A stretch of DNA of 64,000 nt from Flagellimonas sp. S3867 (GCF_014698935.1 NZ_JACVMN010000001.1:1364001-1428000), one strand, 5' to 3'; positions 25,409 to 35,420 are shown, numbered from the stretch's first letter. Notes: generated from the sequence alone by a model not told the origin. Program-made: numbers and translations.

Positions 25409-27709
25409 ATGATCAAAAAAGGTTTCGAGCCGATCAGAGAGAATAAGCTTCTTAGGTTAAAAGCGGATCTAGTTGTTGTAGGAGGTGGATTAGCAGGCGT
25501 TTGTACAGCCGTAGTTGCCGCTAGGGAAGGCGTTAAGGTAATTTTGGTCCAAGATAGACCAGTACTTGGTGGCAATGCTTCCAGTGAGGTTAGACTCTGG
25601 GCTTTAGGAGCTACTTCATCGATGGGCAACAACAATCGATGGGCCAGAGAAGGAGGCTTAATCAATGAAATCTTATTGGATAATCTAAAACGCAATAGGG
25701 ATGGAAACCCACTTATTTTTGATACCGTTCTACTAGAAAAAGTTCATGAAGAAAGCAATATAAAATTGTTGTTAAATACCGCAGTTTACGAGGTGCAAAA
25801 ATCGAATGAAAAAACAATCAATAGTGTAAAAGCTTTTTGCAGCCAAAACTCGACTACCTACTTATTGAAAGCTCCATATTTCTGTGATTCTTCAGGGGAC
25901 GGAATTGTGGCATTTCAAGCTGGTGCTTCATTTAGAATGGGAGCCGAAACACCAGAAGAGTTTGATGAAGGTTTCGCACCTAATATTGAAGATTATGGCA
26001 ACCTGTTGGGACATTCTTTATATTTCTATACCAAAGACCTTGGCAAACCAGTTGAGTTCATAGCTCCCTCGTTTGCTATCGATAATGCCGGGGAGTTACC
26101 ACGTATTCGCAACTACAGGTTAAACGAACATGGTTGTAATCTGTGGTGGGTAGAATACGGTGGAAGACTTGATACGATTCATCAATCTGAAGAAATTAAA
26201 TTTGAGTTGTGGAAGGTGGTGTACGGTATTTGGGATTATGTAAAGAATAGTGGAAAGTATCCTGATGCTGAAAACCTGACATTAGAATGGGTTGGAACTA
26301 TACCAGGAAAGAGAGAAAGCAGAAGATTCGAAGGGGATTATATGCTTACCCAAAAGGACATTGTCGAACAACGAGACCATTATGACCGAGTTGCTTTTGG
26401 TGGATGGGCAATGGATCTTCACCCCGCAGATGGTATTTACAGCGAACACAACTCCTGTACCCAGTGGCACACAAAAGGAATCTACTCTATACCTTATCGG
26501 TGCTATTACAGCAAAGATATTCAAAACCTTTTTTTGGCTGGTAGAATTATTAGTGCATCGCATGTTGCTTTTGGCTCTTCGCGTGTTATGCTTACATGTG
26601 CCCACGGAGCTCAGGCGGTAGGAAAGGCCGTAGCTTTATGTTTGAAAAACAAGTGGACTCCTCGTGATTTGGCAGCAAAAGATAAGATAAGGCTACTTCA
26701 ACTCGCCTTAAATCGAGAAGGTCAAAGTATTCCAAGATTAAACCTTTCGGATTTAGAAGATTTGACAACAAAATCAAAAATATCCGCATCCTCGGAGTTA
26801 GAGTTGACTCAAATAAAGGAATCAGGTGATTGGAAACCGCTATTGTTTAATATGGCCCAAATACTTCCCTTGCAGGCTAAAAACATCTACAGATTTAGAA
26901 TTAAGCTTAGAGCTGCAGACAATACCACAATTACTGTGGCATTAAGAACAAGTTCTAGAGAAACACATTTTACCCCAGACGTTGAAATTCAGTCTAAAAC
27001 ATTTGATTTGATAGAAGGTGAACAAGAAATTACGTTTATCAGTGATGAGCCCATAACTAAAGATAGCTATATCTATGTTTGTTTTATGAAAAATGAAAGG
27101 GTTGAAATTATGTTGTCAGATGAACGTTTTACAGGAATTATGACTGTTTTGCAAAAGGAAAATCGCCATGTTTCAAATTATGGTAGGCAAGAACCTCCAA
27201 TGGAAATTGGAGTTGACACTTTTGATTTTTGGACCCCGGAAAAAATGCCGGCAGGAAAGAACATAGCACTAACCATAGAACCCGCTGTTCAGAATTTTTC
27301 TTCTATAAATATTAAGAACAATGATGTAAGACCAACTTCAGATGGATATTCCAACGTTTGGCTGGCCCAGTTAAACGATGAACATCCTCAACTAACATTA
27401 AGCTGGACGAAAAAACAAAAAATAAGTATGCTCCAGTTATTTTTTGATTGTGATTTTGACAATGCCCTACCCTCTGTATTTGTGACACATCCTACATCCG
27501 AAATTCCATATACGATAAAGGAATATAGAATTTATGACGATCACAAAAATCTTCTTTATCATAAGTTGGATAATTATCAAGCTATTAACAAGGTAATATT
27601 TGATAAACCAGCAATTACAGCAGAGCTGAATATTGTTTTTACCAAGAAAAATCTAAATATTCCCGTTGGGTTATTTAAAATCTCAGCATATTCCGAAAAT
27701 TATCTTTGA
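25409..27709 (+). CDS. FAD-dependent oxidoreductase (PF12831-like)
   Basis: This is a 766-residue protein. Residues 15 to about 440 form an FAD-dependent oxidoreductase: the dinucleotide-binding motif VVVGGGLAGVCTAVVAAREG at 22-41, then DRPVLGGNASSEVRLW. A later FAD-contacting segment is NLFLAGRIISASHVAFGSSRVMLTC. The remaining 300 residues look beta-rich, with two sandwich-like domains possibly binding carbohydrate. No signal peptide is visible, so it should act in the cytoplasm, oxidising or isomerising an imported sugar. Members are common in polysaccharide loci and often misnamed. Its exact reaction is unknown. Confidence 0.8.
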   Translation: MIKKGFEPIRENKLLRLKADLVVVGGGLAGVCTAVVAAREGVKVILVQDRPVLGGNASSEVRLWALGATSSMGNNNRWAREGGLINEILLDNLKRNRDGNPLIFDTVLLEKVHEESNIKLLLNTAVYEVQKSNEKTINSVKAFCSQNSTTYLLKAPYFCDSSGDGIVAFQAGASFRMGAETPEEFDEGFAPNIEDYGNLLGHSLYFYTKDLGKPVEFIAPSFAIDNAGELPRIRNYRLNEHGCNLWWVEYGGRLDTIHQSEEIKFELWKVVYGIWDYVKNSGKYPDAENLTLEWVGTIPGKRESRRFEGDYMLTQKDIVEQRDHYDRVAFGGWAMDLHPADGIYSEHNSCTQWHTKGIYSIPYRCYYSKDIQNLFLAGRIISASHVAFGSSRVMLTCAHGAQAVGKAVALCLKNKWTPRDLAAKDKIRLLQLALNREGQSIPRLNLSDLEDLTTKSKISASSELELTQIKESGDWKPLLFNMAQILPLQAKNIYRFRIKLRAADNTTITVALRTSSRETHFTPDVEIQSKTFDLIEGEQEITFISDEPITKDSYIYVCFMKNERVEIMLSDERFTGIMTVLQKENRHVSNYGRQEPPMEIGVDTFDFWTPEKMPAGKNIALTIEPAVQNFSSINIKNNDVRPTSDGYSNVWLAQLNDEHPQLTLSWTKKQKISMLQLFFDCDFDNALPSVFVTHPTSEIPYTIKEYRIYDDHKNLLYHKLDNYQAINKVIFDKPAITAELNIVFTKKNLNIPVGLFKISAYSENYL

Positions 27710-27729
27710 AAGTTTTGGGTATAAATGAA

Positions 27730-27753
27730 AAATGCCTCATAAAATGAAGGTAT
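27730..27753 (+). terminator. Possible hairpin terminator after oxidoreductase gene
   Basis: AATGCCTCAT and ATGAAGGTATT pair imperfectly and are followed by AT-rich sequence with a TTTT run. It may partly separate the oxidoreductase from the GH3 gene 160 bases downstream. Confidence 0.4.
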
Positions 27754-27869
27754 TATTAGATTTTATTTACCTGCAAAATAAATGCTTTGCAAAGTTTCGC
27801 TGTCTTTGGACCATCATTTAAATTGTATTTTTAAAGTAATTATGGCCATAATGACTAAAAACTAAACAA

Positions 27870-29810
27870 GTGAACAAAGTATTCTTATACATCCTTGGAT
27901 TCGTCATTTTTACAGGGTGCAAAAACTCTAAAACAAAGGATGGACAAGATCAAATGTCCTCTAATCTTTACCATAAATCTCAAGTAGTAATTGAAAAAGA
28001 TGGCCGGACATTCAGGGATTTAAACAAGAATGAAAAAATGGATACCTATGAAGATATCCACCAATCCATAGATAATAGGGTTGAAGATCTACTTGGCCAG
28101 ATGACCTTAGAGGAAAAAGCGGGGATGATGTTTATCAACGGAGTACCCGTTAGCACTGATGCCGTTCCTGACGGCAAGCAAGGTTTAAAGGGATTTGTCG
28201 CTACCCAGCCCCCAATAACCGAAAACATGAGTGCCAAGAAAATGACTCATTTTAACACATGGGATATTCCAGAAGATCTCAGCATTTTGGCCAAATGGTA
28301 TAATAATGTTCAGCAGCTTGCCGAAAATACAAGGTTGGGTATCCCCATAACTATGGCTTCTGATCCTAGACATCATTTTAATGAAAAAAATACCGAGATA
28401 GCTTCTCTAGGTTTTACCCAGTTTTGTGAAATGCCCGGTTTTGCAGCCATTGGTGACGAAGATTTGGTAAGACAGTTCGCCAATATTGTTCGCAAAGAAT
28501 TCATGGCAGTTGGATTCAGGGAATCTTTGAGCCCACAAATTGATTTGGCCACTGAACCACGCTGGGCTCGAATTAATGGCGGGTTTAGTGAAGACGCTTC
28601 ATTGACTTCCCGCCTGACAAGCTCCTATATCGAAGGGTTACAAGGTGAAAAATTAACTAATGGAGTAGCTTGTATGACTAAACACTTCCCTGGAGGTGGG
28701 CCTCAAAAGGAAGGTTTAGACCCAGATTTTATATTCCACAAAGGACAAGTTTATCCGGGTGACAATTTTGATTATCATTTAATTCCTTTCGAAGCGGCTT
28801 TTGAGAGCAATACTGCAGGTGTTATGCCATATTATGGCGTCCCAATTGATCAGACCGAAGAAAATGTTGCCATGGGCTACAACAAAACAATTATTACAAC
28901 ATTATTGAGAGAAAAATACAATTATGATGGGGTAGTTTGCACCAATTGGGGGTTAATCACTGATATTCCCATGGGACCGGATGTAACATGGGAAGCTCGA
29001 GCTTGGGGTGTTGAACATTTAAGTGAAACAGAACGTGTATTAAAAGTCATAGAGGTAGGATGTGACCAATTTGGTGGAGAGAGTCGACCAGAATTGGTGG
29101 TACAGTTGGTGACTGAAGGTAAAATGACAGAAGAGAGAATCGATACATCCGTACGACGTTTGCTGAGGCAAAAATTTGAGTTGGGTCTGTTTGATAATCC
29201 CTTTGTGGATGAAATGAAAGTAACCGAAATCATTGGAGCTGAAAGTTCAAAAGTGTTGGGAGAAAAAACACAACAGATTTCCATGACCCTATTAAAGAAC
29301 AAAAACTCAACCTTGCCCTTGGTCAAAAAAAAGCACAAGGTCTATATTAAAAATTTAGACAGCATTACAGTTGCTAAATATGCAGAAGTCGTTTCGTCAC
29401 CAGAGGAAGCCGATTTTGCAATTTTAAGGTTAAATACACCATGGTATCCGGTTGAGACCAAAAACTTTATCGCTGCATCTTTTCACCATGGAGATTTAGA
29501 TTTCAAAGGAGAGGAAAAAAAGGAAATTTTGAACTTGTTGAAAAAAGTTCCTACCATAGTGGACATCTATTTAGATAGACCCGCCGTTATTCCCGAGATT
29601 ACGCAATCCGCAGTAGCGGTCATCGCCGATTTTGGAGCGAGCGATAAATCAGTATGCGAAATTCTTTTTGGAAATTCTGAACCCCAAGGAAAATTACCTT
29701 TTGAACTACCATCCTCAATGGAGGCCGTTAGAGACCAAAAAACTGACGTCCCATATGATAGCAAGAATCCATTATTCGAATTTGGGTTTGGATTAAAATA
29801 TCAACAATAG
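27870..29810 (+). CDS. Glycoside hydrolase family 3 lipoprotein with altered nucleophile
   Basis: This 646-residue GH3-type protein has a lipoprotein signal (Cys17 in FTGCKN). The barrel domain shows KHFPGGGPQKEG from residue 271 and YNYDGVVCTNWGLITD around 351-366. GH3 enzymes carry their catalytic Asp in this last segment (usually SDW or TDW); here the codon at 28944-28946 gives Asn359. A second alpha/beta sandwich domain and a C-terminal segment ending in PLFEFGFGLKY follow. Unless another residue substitutes, it may be inactive as a glycosidase or use a different mechanism. It is third in the LacI-linked operon. Confidence 0.87.
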   Translation: MNKVFLYILGFVIFTGCKNSKTKDGQDQMSSNLYHKSQVVIEKDGRTFRDLNKNEKMDTYEDIHQSIDNRVEDLLGQMTLEEKAGMMFINGVPVSTDAVPDGKQGLKGFVATQPPITENMSAKKMTHFNTWDIPEDLSILAKWYNNVQQLAENTRLGIPITMASDPRHHFNEKNTEIASLGFTQFCEMPGFAAIGDEDLVRQFANIVRKEFMAVGFRESLSPQIDLATEPRWARINGGFSEDASLTSRLTSSYIEGLQGEKLTNGVACMTKHFPGGGPQKEGLDPDFIFHKGQVYPGDNFDYHLIPFEAAFESNTAGVMPYYGVPIDQTEENVAMGYNKTIITTLLREKYNYDGVVCTNWGLITDIPMGPDVTWEARAWGVEHLSETERVLKVIEVGCDQFGGESRPELVVQLVTEGKMTEERIDTSVRRLLRQKFELGLFDNPFVDEMKVTEIIGAESSKVLGEKTQQISMTLLKNKNSTLPLVKKKHKVYIKNLDSITVAKYAEVVSSPEEADFAILRLNTPWYPVETKNFIAASFHHGDLDFKGEEKKEILNLLKKVPTIVDIYLDRPAVIPEITQSAVAVIADFGASDKSVCEILFGNSEPQGKLPFELPSSMEAVRDQKTDVPYDSKNPLFEFGFGLKYQQ

Positions 29811-29891
29811 TTTTGATTCCAATTCAAGTAAAAATCTTGTTCTGATTTATCATCTATACAAGTTGTAGTAAGGAACTTTAAAATCAAGCAA

Positions 29892-30809
29892 CTAGTCAAA
29901 ATTTCCTAACCAGTCCGTAAGTCTGTCCGTCCAAGATTGAAGATATCCTTGACCGATAGCCAAACTATATCCATGACCTCCTTCGGGATAAATATGCATT
30001 TCGGCATAAACACTGTTTTCTTTTAGAGATTGATAAAACAGCAAGCTATTTTCCACGGGAACCGCTTCGTCGTCTGTTGAATGGACCAAAAAGGTGGGTG
30101 GAGTGTTTTTATCAATATGTAATTCATTAGAATATTGATTTATCAATTTCTGCTGTGGGTTCTCCCCTATTAGATTGACTCTTGACCCCATATGGGTATG
30201 TGCAGGGTTCATGGTGATGACCGGATATATTAATATCATGAAGTTTGGTCGTGCACTTATTTGATCTAAATCATCTGATTTATCAGTAACCTCATCATTA
30301 TAATGGGTGCCCAAGGTTGAGGCCAAATGACCCCCTGCGGAGAATCCCATTATTCCTATTTGTTCTTTTGCTATATTCCATTTTTCAGCATGGTAGCGCA
30401 CAAGTCGTACTGCTCTTTGGGCATCTTGTAGTGGCGCTTTGCTTTTTTCAATCAAGGATTTTGAACCTGGCAATCGATATTTCAAAACAAATGCTGCTAT
30501 TCCAATGGAATTTAACCATTTGGCCACATCCGTTCCTTCCCAGTCATAGGCCAATCCTTGATATCCTCCTCCAGGACATATTATAATTGCTTTGCCTGTC
30601 GCATTTCTTTTACTGGGTAAGAAAATTTGCAAACTAGGTTCCTGAACGTTCTCAATCCAGAGTATATCGTCATTGTTATGAGATTCTTTCTCGTTGCTTT
30701 CCCTCTGGTTTGGAATTCCGTTTGGCCACAAAGGCATAAGGTCATCCTGCCCAAAACTATTTGTTACTCCAATCAACATAATAAAAACGGATATCGCATA
30801 TTTTTTCAT
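29892..30809 (-). CDS. Secreted alpha/beta-hydrolase carbohydrate esterase
   Basis: This 305-residue esterase has a signal peptide ending near SFGQ (residue 21). The fold signature is clear: the oxyanion-type CPGGGY at 78-83, the nucleophile elbow GFSAGGH with Ser157, acid Asp in STDDEAVP (246/247) and His279 in EGGHGY. The pattern fits the bifunctional carbohydrate/feruloyl esterase-like group that removes acetyl or other acyl groups from polysaccharide. It is last in a six-gene minus-strand operon, 26 bases after the sulfatase, so it should deacylate the locus's target glycan. Confidence 0.85.
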   Translation of the reverse strand: MKKYAISVFIMLIGVTNSFGQDDLMPLWPNGIPNQRESNEKESHNNDDILWIENVQEPSLQIFLPSKRNATGKAIIICPGGGYQGLAYDWEGTDVAKWLNSIGIAAFVLKYRLPGSKSLIEKSKAPLQDAQRAVRLVRYHAEKWNIAKEQIGIMGFSAGGHLASTLGTHYNDEVTDKSDDLDQISARPNFMILIYPVITMNPAHTHMGSRVNLIGENPQQKLINQYSNELHIDKNTPPTFLVHSTDDEAVPVENSLLFYQSLKENSVYAEMHIYPEGGHGYSLAIGQGYLQSWTDRLTDWLGNFD

Positions 30810-30835
30810 CCTTTTAAAATATCTAAAATATTTGA

Positions 30836-32386
30836 TTACTTAAGTTCCAATTGTTCAATGTTATCTGATTTTGTGCCTCGAATTTTTTCGAAAGTCGCTA
30901 TCATTTCAGCTAACTTATCGGGATGACTTTCGGCCAAATTGTGTTTTTGATCCAAATCGTCCTTTAGGTTATAAAGTTGATATTCTTTGCTGTTTCCCAA
31001 TTCAATATTGACATGTGCATTGATAGCCGGTCCGTCATAGGGTGGAATCAAGGCCCAATCTCCTTTTCGAAGTGCTGTTCTGGTTGAGGCTTCAAGAATC
31101 AGTTCTTCTCGACCACGGTTGCTTTTTCCCAATAGTACGTCCAGCAACTCCTGGCTATCTTGTGATTGAATATCACTTTGCACTAATTTGGAAAGCGACG
31201 CCAACAAATCTACTTGGCTAACCATGGCATCAGAGGTTCCAGGTTTGATCTTTCCTTTCCAATATGTAACAAAGGGAACTCGTGTTCCTGCTTCAAAAAG
31301 ACTGTATTTGCCTCCTCGTAATTCACCAGCAGGCTTATGATTTCCCAATTTTTCGACGGATTCATCATAGTATCCATCATTAACCACCGGACCATTGTCA
31401 CTAGAGAAAATAATCAACGTATTTTCCAGCAAGCCTTCTTCTTCCATGGTCTTTATGAACTCCCCAACACACCAATCGGCTTCAACAATTACATCTCCAC
31501 GTGGGCCCATTCCGCTAGACCCCACAAATCTAGGATGTGGTGTTCTTGGAACATGCGGCTGCTGTAAGGCATAGTATAGAAAAAATGGCTTGTCTTTGTT
31601 CTCCTTAATATAACGTTGGGCTTCAACTAAAAAGGTGTCGGCCATGTCCTCATCTATCCATTTGGCTGCTTCTCCACCTTTCATAAAACCAATTCTTGAA
31701 ATACCGTTCACAATGCTATTGTAATGTCCATGGTGCCATTTCATTTTAAGCATTTCGGGGTTATCCATTCCCGTTGGTTCACCTGGAAAGTTCTTTTCAT
31801 AATCTATTTCGATGGGGTCATTGGGATCAAGGTTCACAACTCCTCCATTTTCAATATAAACGGTAGGTACTCTATCTTGGGTAGCCGCCATAATGTAACT
31901 ATGGTCAAATCCGATTTCGTTTGGGCCCGGATTTACTCTTTGGTTCCAGTTTACATTTCCGCTGCCAAGTCCCAAGTGCCATTTTCCAACGATTCCTGTT
32001 TTGTACCCCTTTTGCTTTAGCATTTTTGGGATGGTCATTTGAGTGGTGTCAATAATCAAAGGTGCCGTACCAGGCAATATTTTAGCACTTTTATTGCGCC
32101 AAGGATAAACTCCTGTTAAAAGGGCATATCGGCTTGGGGTACAGGTCGCTGATGAAGCATAACCATTGGTAAATCGCATTCCGCCATTGGCTAATTTGTC
32201 CAGATTAGGGGTTTTAAGTTCGGTTGCACCATAAGCCCCAAGTTCTCCATAGCCCAAATCATCTGCATAAATAACAACTATATTAGGTGTGGGTGTAGCT
32301 TGTTGTTCTGTTGATTCGGGCTCCTTTTTTTCTGTTTTACAAGCGAAAAAAATAAACAAGGTAGCAAATAGGATGTTTTTGTTCAT
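30836..32386 (-). CDS. S1-family sulfatase, lipoprotein
   Basis: This 516-residue sulfatase has a lipoprotein signal (Cys16 in FFACK). The active-site motif C-x-P-S-R is CTPSRYALLTG with Cys82, which must be converted to formylglycine. Metal ligands appear in YADDLGYG (Asp42/43) and SSDNGPV. It should remove sulfate esters from a sulfated carbohydrate in the periplasm or at the cell surface. No formylglycine-generating or anaerobic maturase gene is in the window. It lies between the MG2-like gene and the esterase in one operon. The sulfate position attacked cannot be told from sequence alone. Confidence 0.93.
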   Translation of the reverse strand: MNKNILFATLFIFFACKTEKKEPESTEQQATPTPNIVVIYADDLGYGELGAYGATELKTPNLDKLANGGMRFTNGYASSATCTPSRYALLTGVYPWRNKSAKILPGTAPLIIDTTQMTIPKMLKQKGYKTGIVGKWHLGLGSGNVNWNQRVNPGPNEIGFDHSYIMAATQDRVPTVYIENGGVVNLDPNDPIEIDYEKNFPGEPTGMDNPEMLKMKWHHGHYNSIVNGISRIGFMKGGEAAKWIDEDMADTFLVEAQRYIKENKDKPFFLYYALQQPHVPRTPHPRFVGSSGMGPRGDVIVEADWCVGEFIKTMEEEGLLENTLIIFSSDNGPVVNDGYYDESVEKLGNHKPAGELRGGKYSLFEAGTRVPFVTYWKGKIKPGTSDAMVSQVDLLASLSKLVQSDIQSQDSQELLDVLLGKSNRGREELILEASTRTALRKGDWALIPPYDGPAINAHVNIELGNSKEYQLYNLKDDLDQKHNLAESHPDKLAEMIATFEKIRGTKSDNIEQLELK

Positions 32387-32428
32387 GTTGGCTATTATAG
32401 ATAGTAAAAATTCAATTGGTACTTTGAT

Positions 32429-34213
32429 TTATTTGACTTTTATGGTTTCCCGAAGTGATACTGGAATTCCATCCAATGTAAAGCCTTGTAGGACGATTTC
32501 GAAATCGCCCACATTATCACTTGTATAAAATTTAATATGGGTTCGGTCTTCTTCTACTCTCAGGTTGGGTTGCCACAACAGTTGATATCTGAAATCAGGG
32601 TATTTCCTTTGCACTTCTGTGACTCCCGCTCCATATCCCTGAAAGAAATATCTTTTTTTAGGTAATGGCGCCATCAAAGTCTCGCTATGAATGGATTCAT
32701 TTTCAGATGGTCTAAAATTCTGGTCGCTTATTGAAATTGATAAGATTCCATGGTATACCTGTGGACCCACATAGTATTTGTTGCGGGAAACAGCTATGCG
32801 CTCAATTTTCTTAACGTCGTATTCCATAAGACTATTGATGTCTTGTACAAAAAACCCGTCCACAAATACCAACGGAACTTCGTTTGAAGCAACAAAAAAG
32901 GACTCTGTTCCCCTAATCTGAATTTTATGATTGTCTTTTTCCTTTTTTATCCAAACATTATCCAAAATCTCAACAATAGTTTCCTTCAGCGTAGAAAATC
33001 GCTGGTAATCATTTAAAATATATGTTTCTTCCAGGTTATTGAGAAATTCATTCTCAGTGTTTTGCGTTAAAGTACTGTCCATTCTTTTATGAAAATAGGC
33101 GCTTTCAATTTGATTGTGCACACTCCTCTTCAAAATGGTTTTGGCCATTTCTGCTGAAATCTTAAGTTTTTTAAAAGTAAGGTCGCTATAATTGATTGGA
33201 TCGGATTCATCAATTGTTATTCGTTTATTGTTAAAATTATCCTCTAAGATCAATACCTGCGCTTCACTATTTCTATCTGCTTCATCGATGTTAACAAAGA
33301 ACCTTCCATTTGTATCTGTGATGGCAGTTTTGATAACTGGATAATTTTTGGAAAGTGAGATTGCTATTTTTTGGTTGGGTTGCGGAATTCCTTCTTCCTT
33401 GGACACCACTGTTCCTGTTATCAATTCTCCACGCAATTCTGGCAGAAAAATGTAGTCACCGGGTTTCGTTTTGTTCAATCCCTCTTTGGTATTGAGTTTT
33501 ACTTGCTCTGGATTTGGAGGTGAAAATCGGTGTAATGAATCCAGTTTCCGGACGGAAAGGGAAAAATTTCCTTTTACTAGGGGTTGGTGATCTCCCCTAA
33601 TTTCAAGATTAACCAATTCACGTTTATGATATATCTTTTTTGAAAGAACCATCTGAACATAATCGCGTCCAGATTGCTTGGAAAGATTTGCCATTGGGGT
33701 TTTTCCTTTTGGTATTGGTGCAATTGAATCTGCCGATTGGATTACCTCGGAAAGTAGTATGGTCCTATCTAATTCTTGGTAAGGATTAACTATGGCTATA
33801 TCGGCGTAAAAGAAATCCTCTTGTCCCATATTTCGCATCCACTGGGTATATCCAATCAGTTTATAGCTGCCGGAGGGTGTTGCGGTTGGAATAAAGAACT
33901 CGCCTTGACCTTGTCCCGAAGAAAGTTTGACCTTATGTTTGAATACTATCTGGCCATCACTCCCCACTAATTGCACGTAAGCTATTTTACTAATAGCACT
34001 TTGGGTGCCATTTTGGGCATCTAAACAATAGATTTTATAGTACAGATATTCTCCTGAGAGTAGAAAAGTGTCATTGAAATGAAGGTATATACGTTCTTTG
34101 GAAATAGATTGATAGCCCTCCTGTTCATCAGCGGTTTTTATTTGATATTGAGCGCTAATGGAATTATAAGTTCCCATAGATATCAATAAAAATAAGACTA
34201 TCCTTCTTATCAT
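32429..34213 (-). CDS. Exported MG2/plug-like protein without beta-barrel
   Basis: This is a 594-residue exported protein with a signal peptide ending about SISAQ (21). Residues about 30-150 resemble a macroglobulin MG2 domain (RIYLHFNDTFLLSGEYLYYKIYCLD... GQGEFFIPTATPSGSYKLIGYT). Around 265-320 there is a carboxypeptidase-regulatory-like strand set (ITGTVVSKEEGIPQPNQKI). Around 420-520, VPLVFVDGFFVQD ... KIERIAVSRNKYYVG resembles a TonB-receptor plug, but no barrel follows. It is 10 bases after the DUF4249 gene, fourth in an operon with a TonB receptor. A role in surface assembly or uptake is inference. Confidence 0.65.
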   Translation of the reverse strand: MIRRIVLFLLISMGTYNSISAQYQIKTADEQEGYQSISKERIYLHFNDTFLLSGEYLYYKIYCLDAQNGTQSAISKIAYVQLVGSDGQIVFKHKVKLSSGQGQGEFFIPTATPSGSYKLIGYTQWMRNMGQEDFFYADIAIVNPYQELDRTILLSEVIQSADSIAPIPKGKTPMANLSKQSGRDYVQMVLSKKIYHKRELVNLEIRGDHQPLVKGNFSLSVRKLDSLHRFSPPNPEQVKLNTKEGLNKTKPGDYIFLPELRGELITGTVVSKEEGIPQPNQKIAISLSKNYPVIKTAITDTNGRFFVNIDEADRNSEAQVLILEDNFNNKRITIDESDPINYSDLTFKKLKISAEMAKTILKRSVHNQIESAYFHKRMDSTLTQNTENEFLNNLEETYILNDYQRFSTLKETIVEILDNVWIKKEKDNHKIQIRGTESFFVASNEVPLVFVDGFFVQDINSLMEYDVKKIERIAVSRNKYYVGPQVYHGILSISISDQNFRPSENESIHSETLMAPLPKKRYFFQGYGAGVTEVQRKYPDFRYQLLWQPNLRVEEDRTHIKFYTSDNVGDFEIVLQGFTLDGIPVSLRETIKVK

Positions 34214-34223
34214 TTTACTTGGT

Positions 34224-35417
34224 TTATTCCTCCCAAAAATCAGGTTCTACATTAGTGCCCAACGCCGTGCAATCGCCACAGACCCTAGGTTGGATAATAT
34301 AAGTGACAGATCCATCCCCATTATCGAGAAAACCTGCAAGGCTTACCGATTGAGCTTTCACCGCTTGACCCAATACCTCACTATTTGTTGCAAGTGATCT
34401 GCGACATTCATCAACAAAGGGAGGTAATGCTTCTTCCGGAAAAAAATCGACATAATTAAAAAAAACTCTTCTTTCTGAAACCGACGATACTTCAAAAATA
34501 CCAACAACCCTTTCATCGGAGCCATCTTCCGGAAAAATGTTCCCAATGATAAATCCAGGTTGTATCTGTGAAAATATACTCTCAGATTCTGAAAATTCAT
34601 TTAATTGTTCATAAAACTCATAAGTATCCTCATTCAGTACAAATTGTCTTACCAATATACTGTAGCGGTGAGAAATGATAAAATTATCCGCAGCTAAAAA
34701 CCTCACCGCAAAACTGGTTATCCGATCTTCACTCGAATCTGTAGTTTTGGTAAGGATTATGCTATTGGATTTTTCAGTGGCAAAACACACTCTTTTCTCT
34801 TCGGTATGTAGTGCATCTGTTGCTATCGGAGGATCTTCATTTGCAAGTACCAATTCCCATGGCCTCCATTCAGGAGCTATTACTTTATAGGTCTCTTCGT
34901 ACTTATATCTGTAATACACCGAATTTCCGGTTGGATCAAAGCTATCCACATTTATGTTAACCCCATCTATGCCTGTATCCGTCTGGGTCAATTCAGCATA
35001 AACATTGTCAATCTGTGTTGCCTGTGGCAATTGGATTGATTTTGAACGATAATTCTTTCCTTCAGCGGTTGTAATTCTTAATTCGTATGCATTATTGGAT
35101 TGGGCGGCAAAGGCCATATCTGATTTGTACCTTCCAGGTGCTATTTCAGTAAACGTATATGTTTGCTGATTGTCAACTTCAACACTCAGGTTAGCAGAAC
35201 GCTCAGGAATAGGTTCCTCAGTGTCCGATTGTGAAGAACGGCTCAACAATATTTCATGGTTCTTGAGCTCGTTGGTAATTGTTGCATCGACCACAAGCAC
35301 ACTGTCTGAACCTGAAACATCAATAAACAATGGTTCGGTACATCCATACAAAAGAACCACAACAAGCCATATAACCCACGTTGCAAATTTTCTAATATGT
35401 AGACTGGAATGGGTCAT
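34224..35417 (-). CDS. DUF4249 lipoprotein
   Basis: This is a 397-residue outer-membrane-type lipoprotein with lipobox Cys26 (LLYGCTEP). The N-terminal part (SDSVLVVDATITNELKNHEILLSRS) and the repeated beta strands match DUF4249 proteins, which recur next to TonB receptors in Bacteroidota and are thought to act as surface partners. It starts 3 bases after the TonB receptor gene, which strongly implies a paired function. It may fill the place of a SusD-like protein here, though it has no TPR-type sequence. Confidence 0.82.
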   Translation of the reverse strand: MTHSSLHIRKFATWVIWLVVVLLYGCTEPLFIDVSGSDSVLVVDATITNELKNHEILLSRSSQSDTEEPIPERSANLSVEVDNQQTYTFTEIAPGRYKSDMAFAAQSNNAYELRITTAEGKNYRSKSIQLPQATQIDNVYAELTQTDTGIDGVNINVDSFDPTGNSVYYRYKYEETYKVIAPEWRPWELVLANEDPPIATDALHTEEKRVCFATEKSNSIILTKTTDSSEDRITSFAVRFLAADNFIISHRYSILVRQFVLNEDTYEFYEQLNEFSESESIFSQIQPGFIIGNIFPEDGSDERVVGIFEVSSVSERRVFFNYVDFFPEEALPPFVDECRRSLATNSEVLGQAVKAQSVSLAGFLDNGDGSVTYIIQPRVCGDCTALGTNVEPDFWEE

Positions 35418-35420
35418 TTG

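Noticed and set aside
27783..27792. CTTTGCAAAG palindrome upstream of GH3
   Set aside because: Ten AT-biased bases with no second copy; it does not match the LacI operator.
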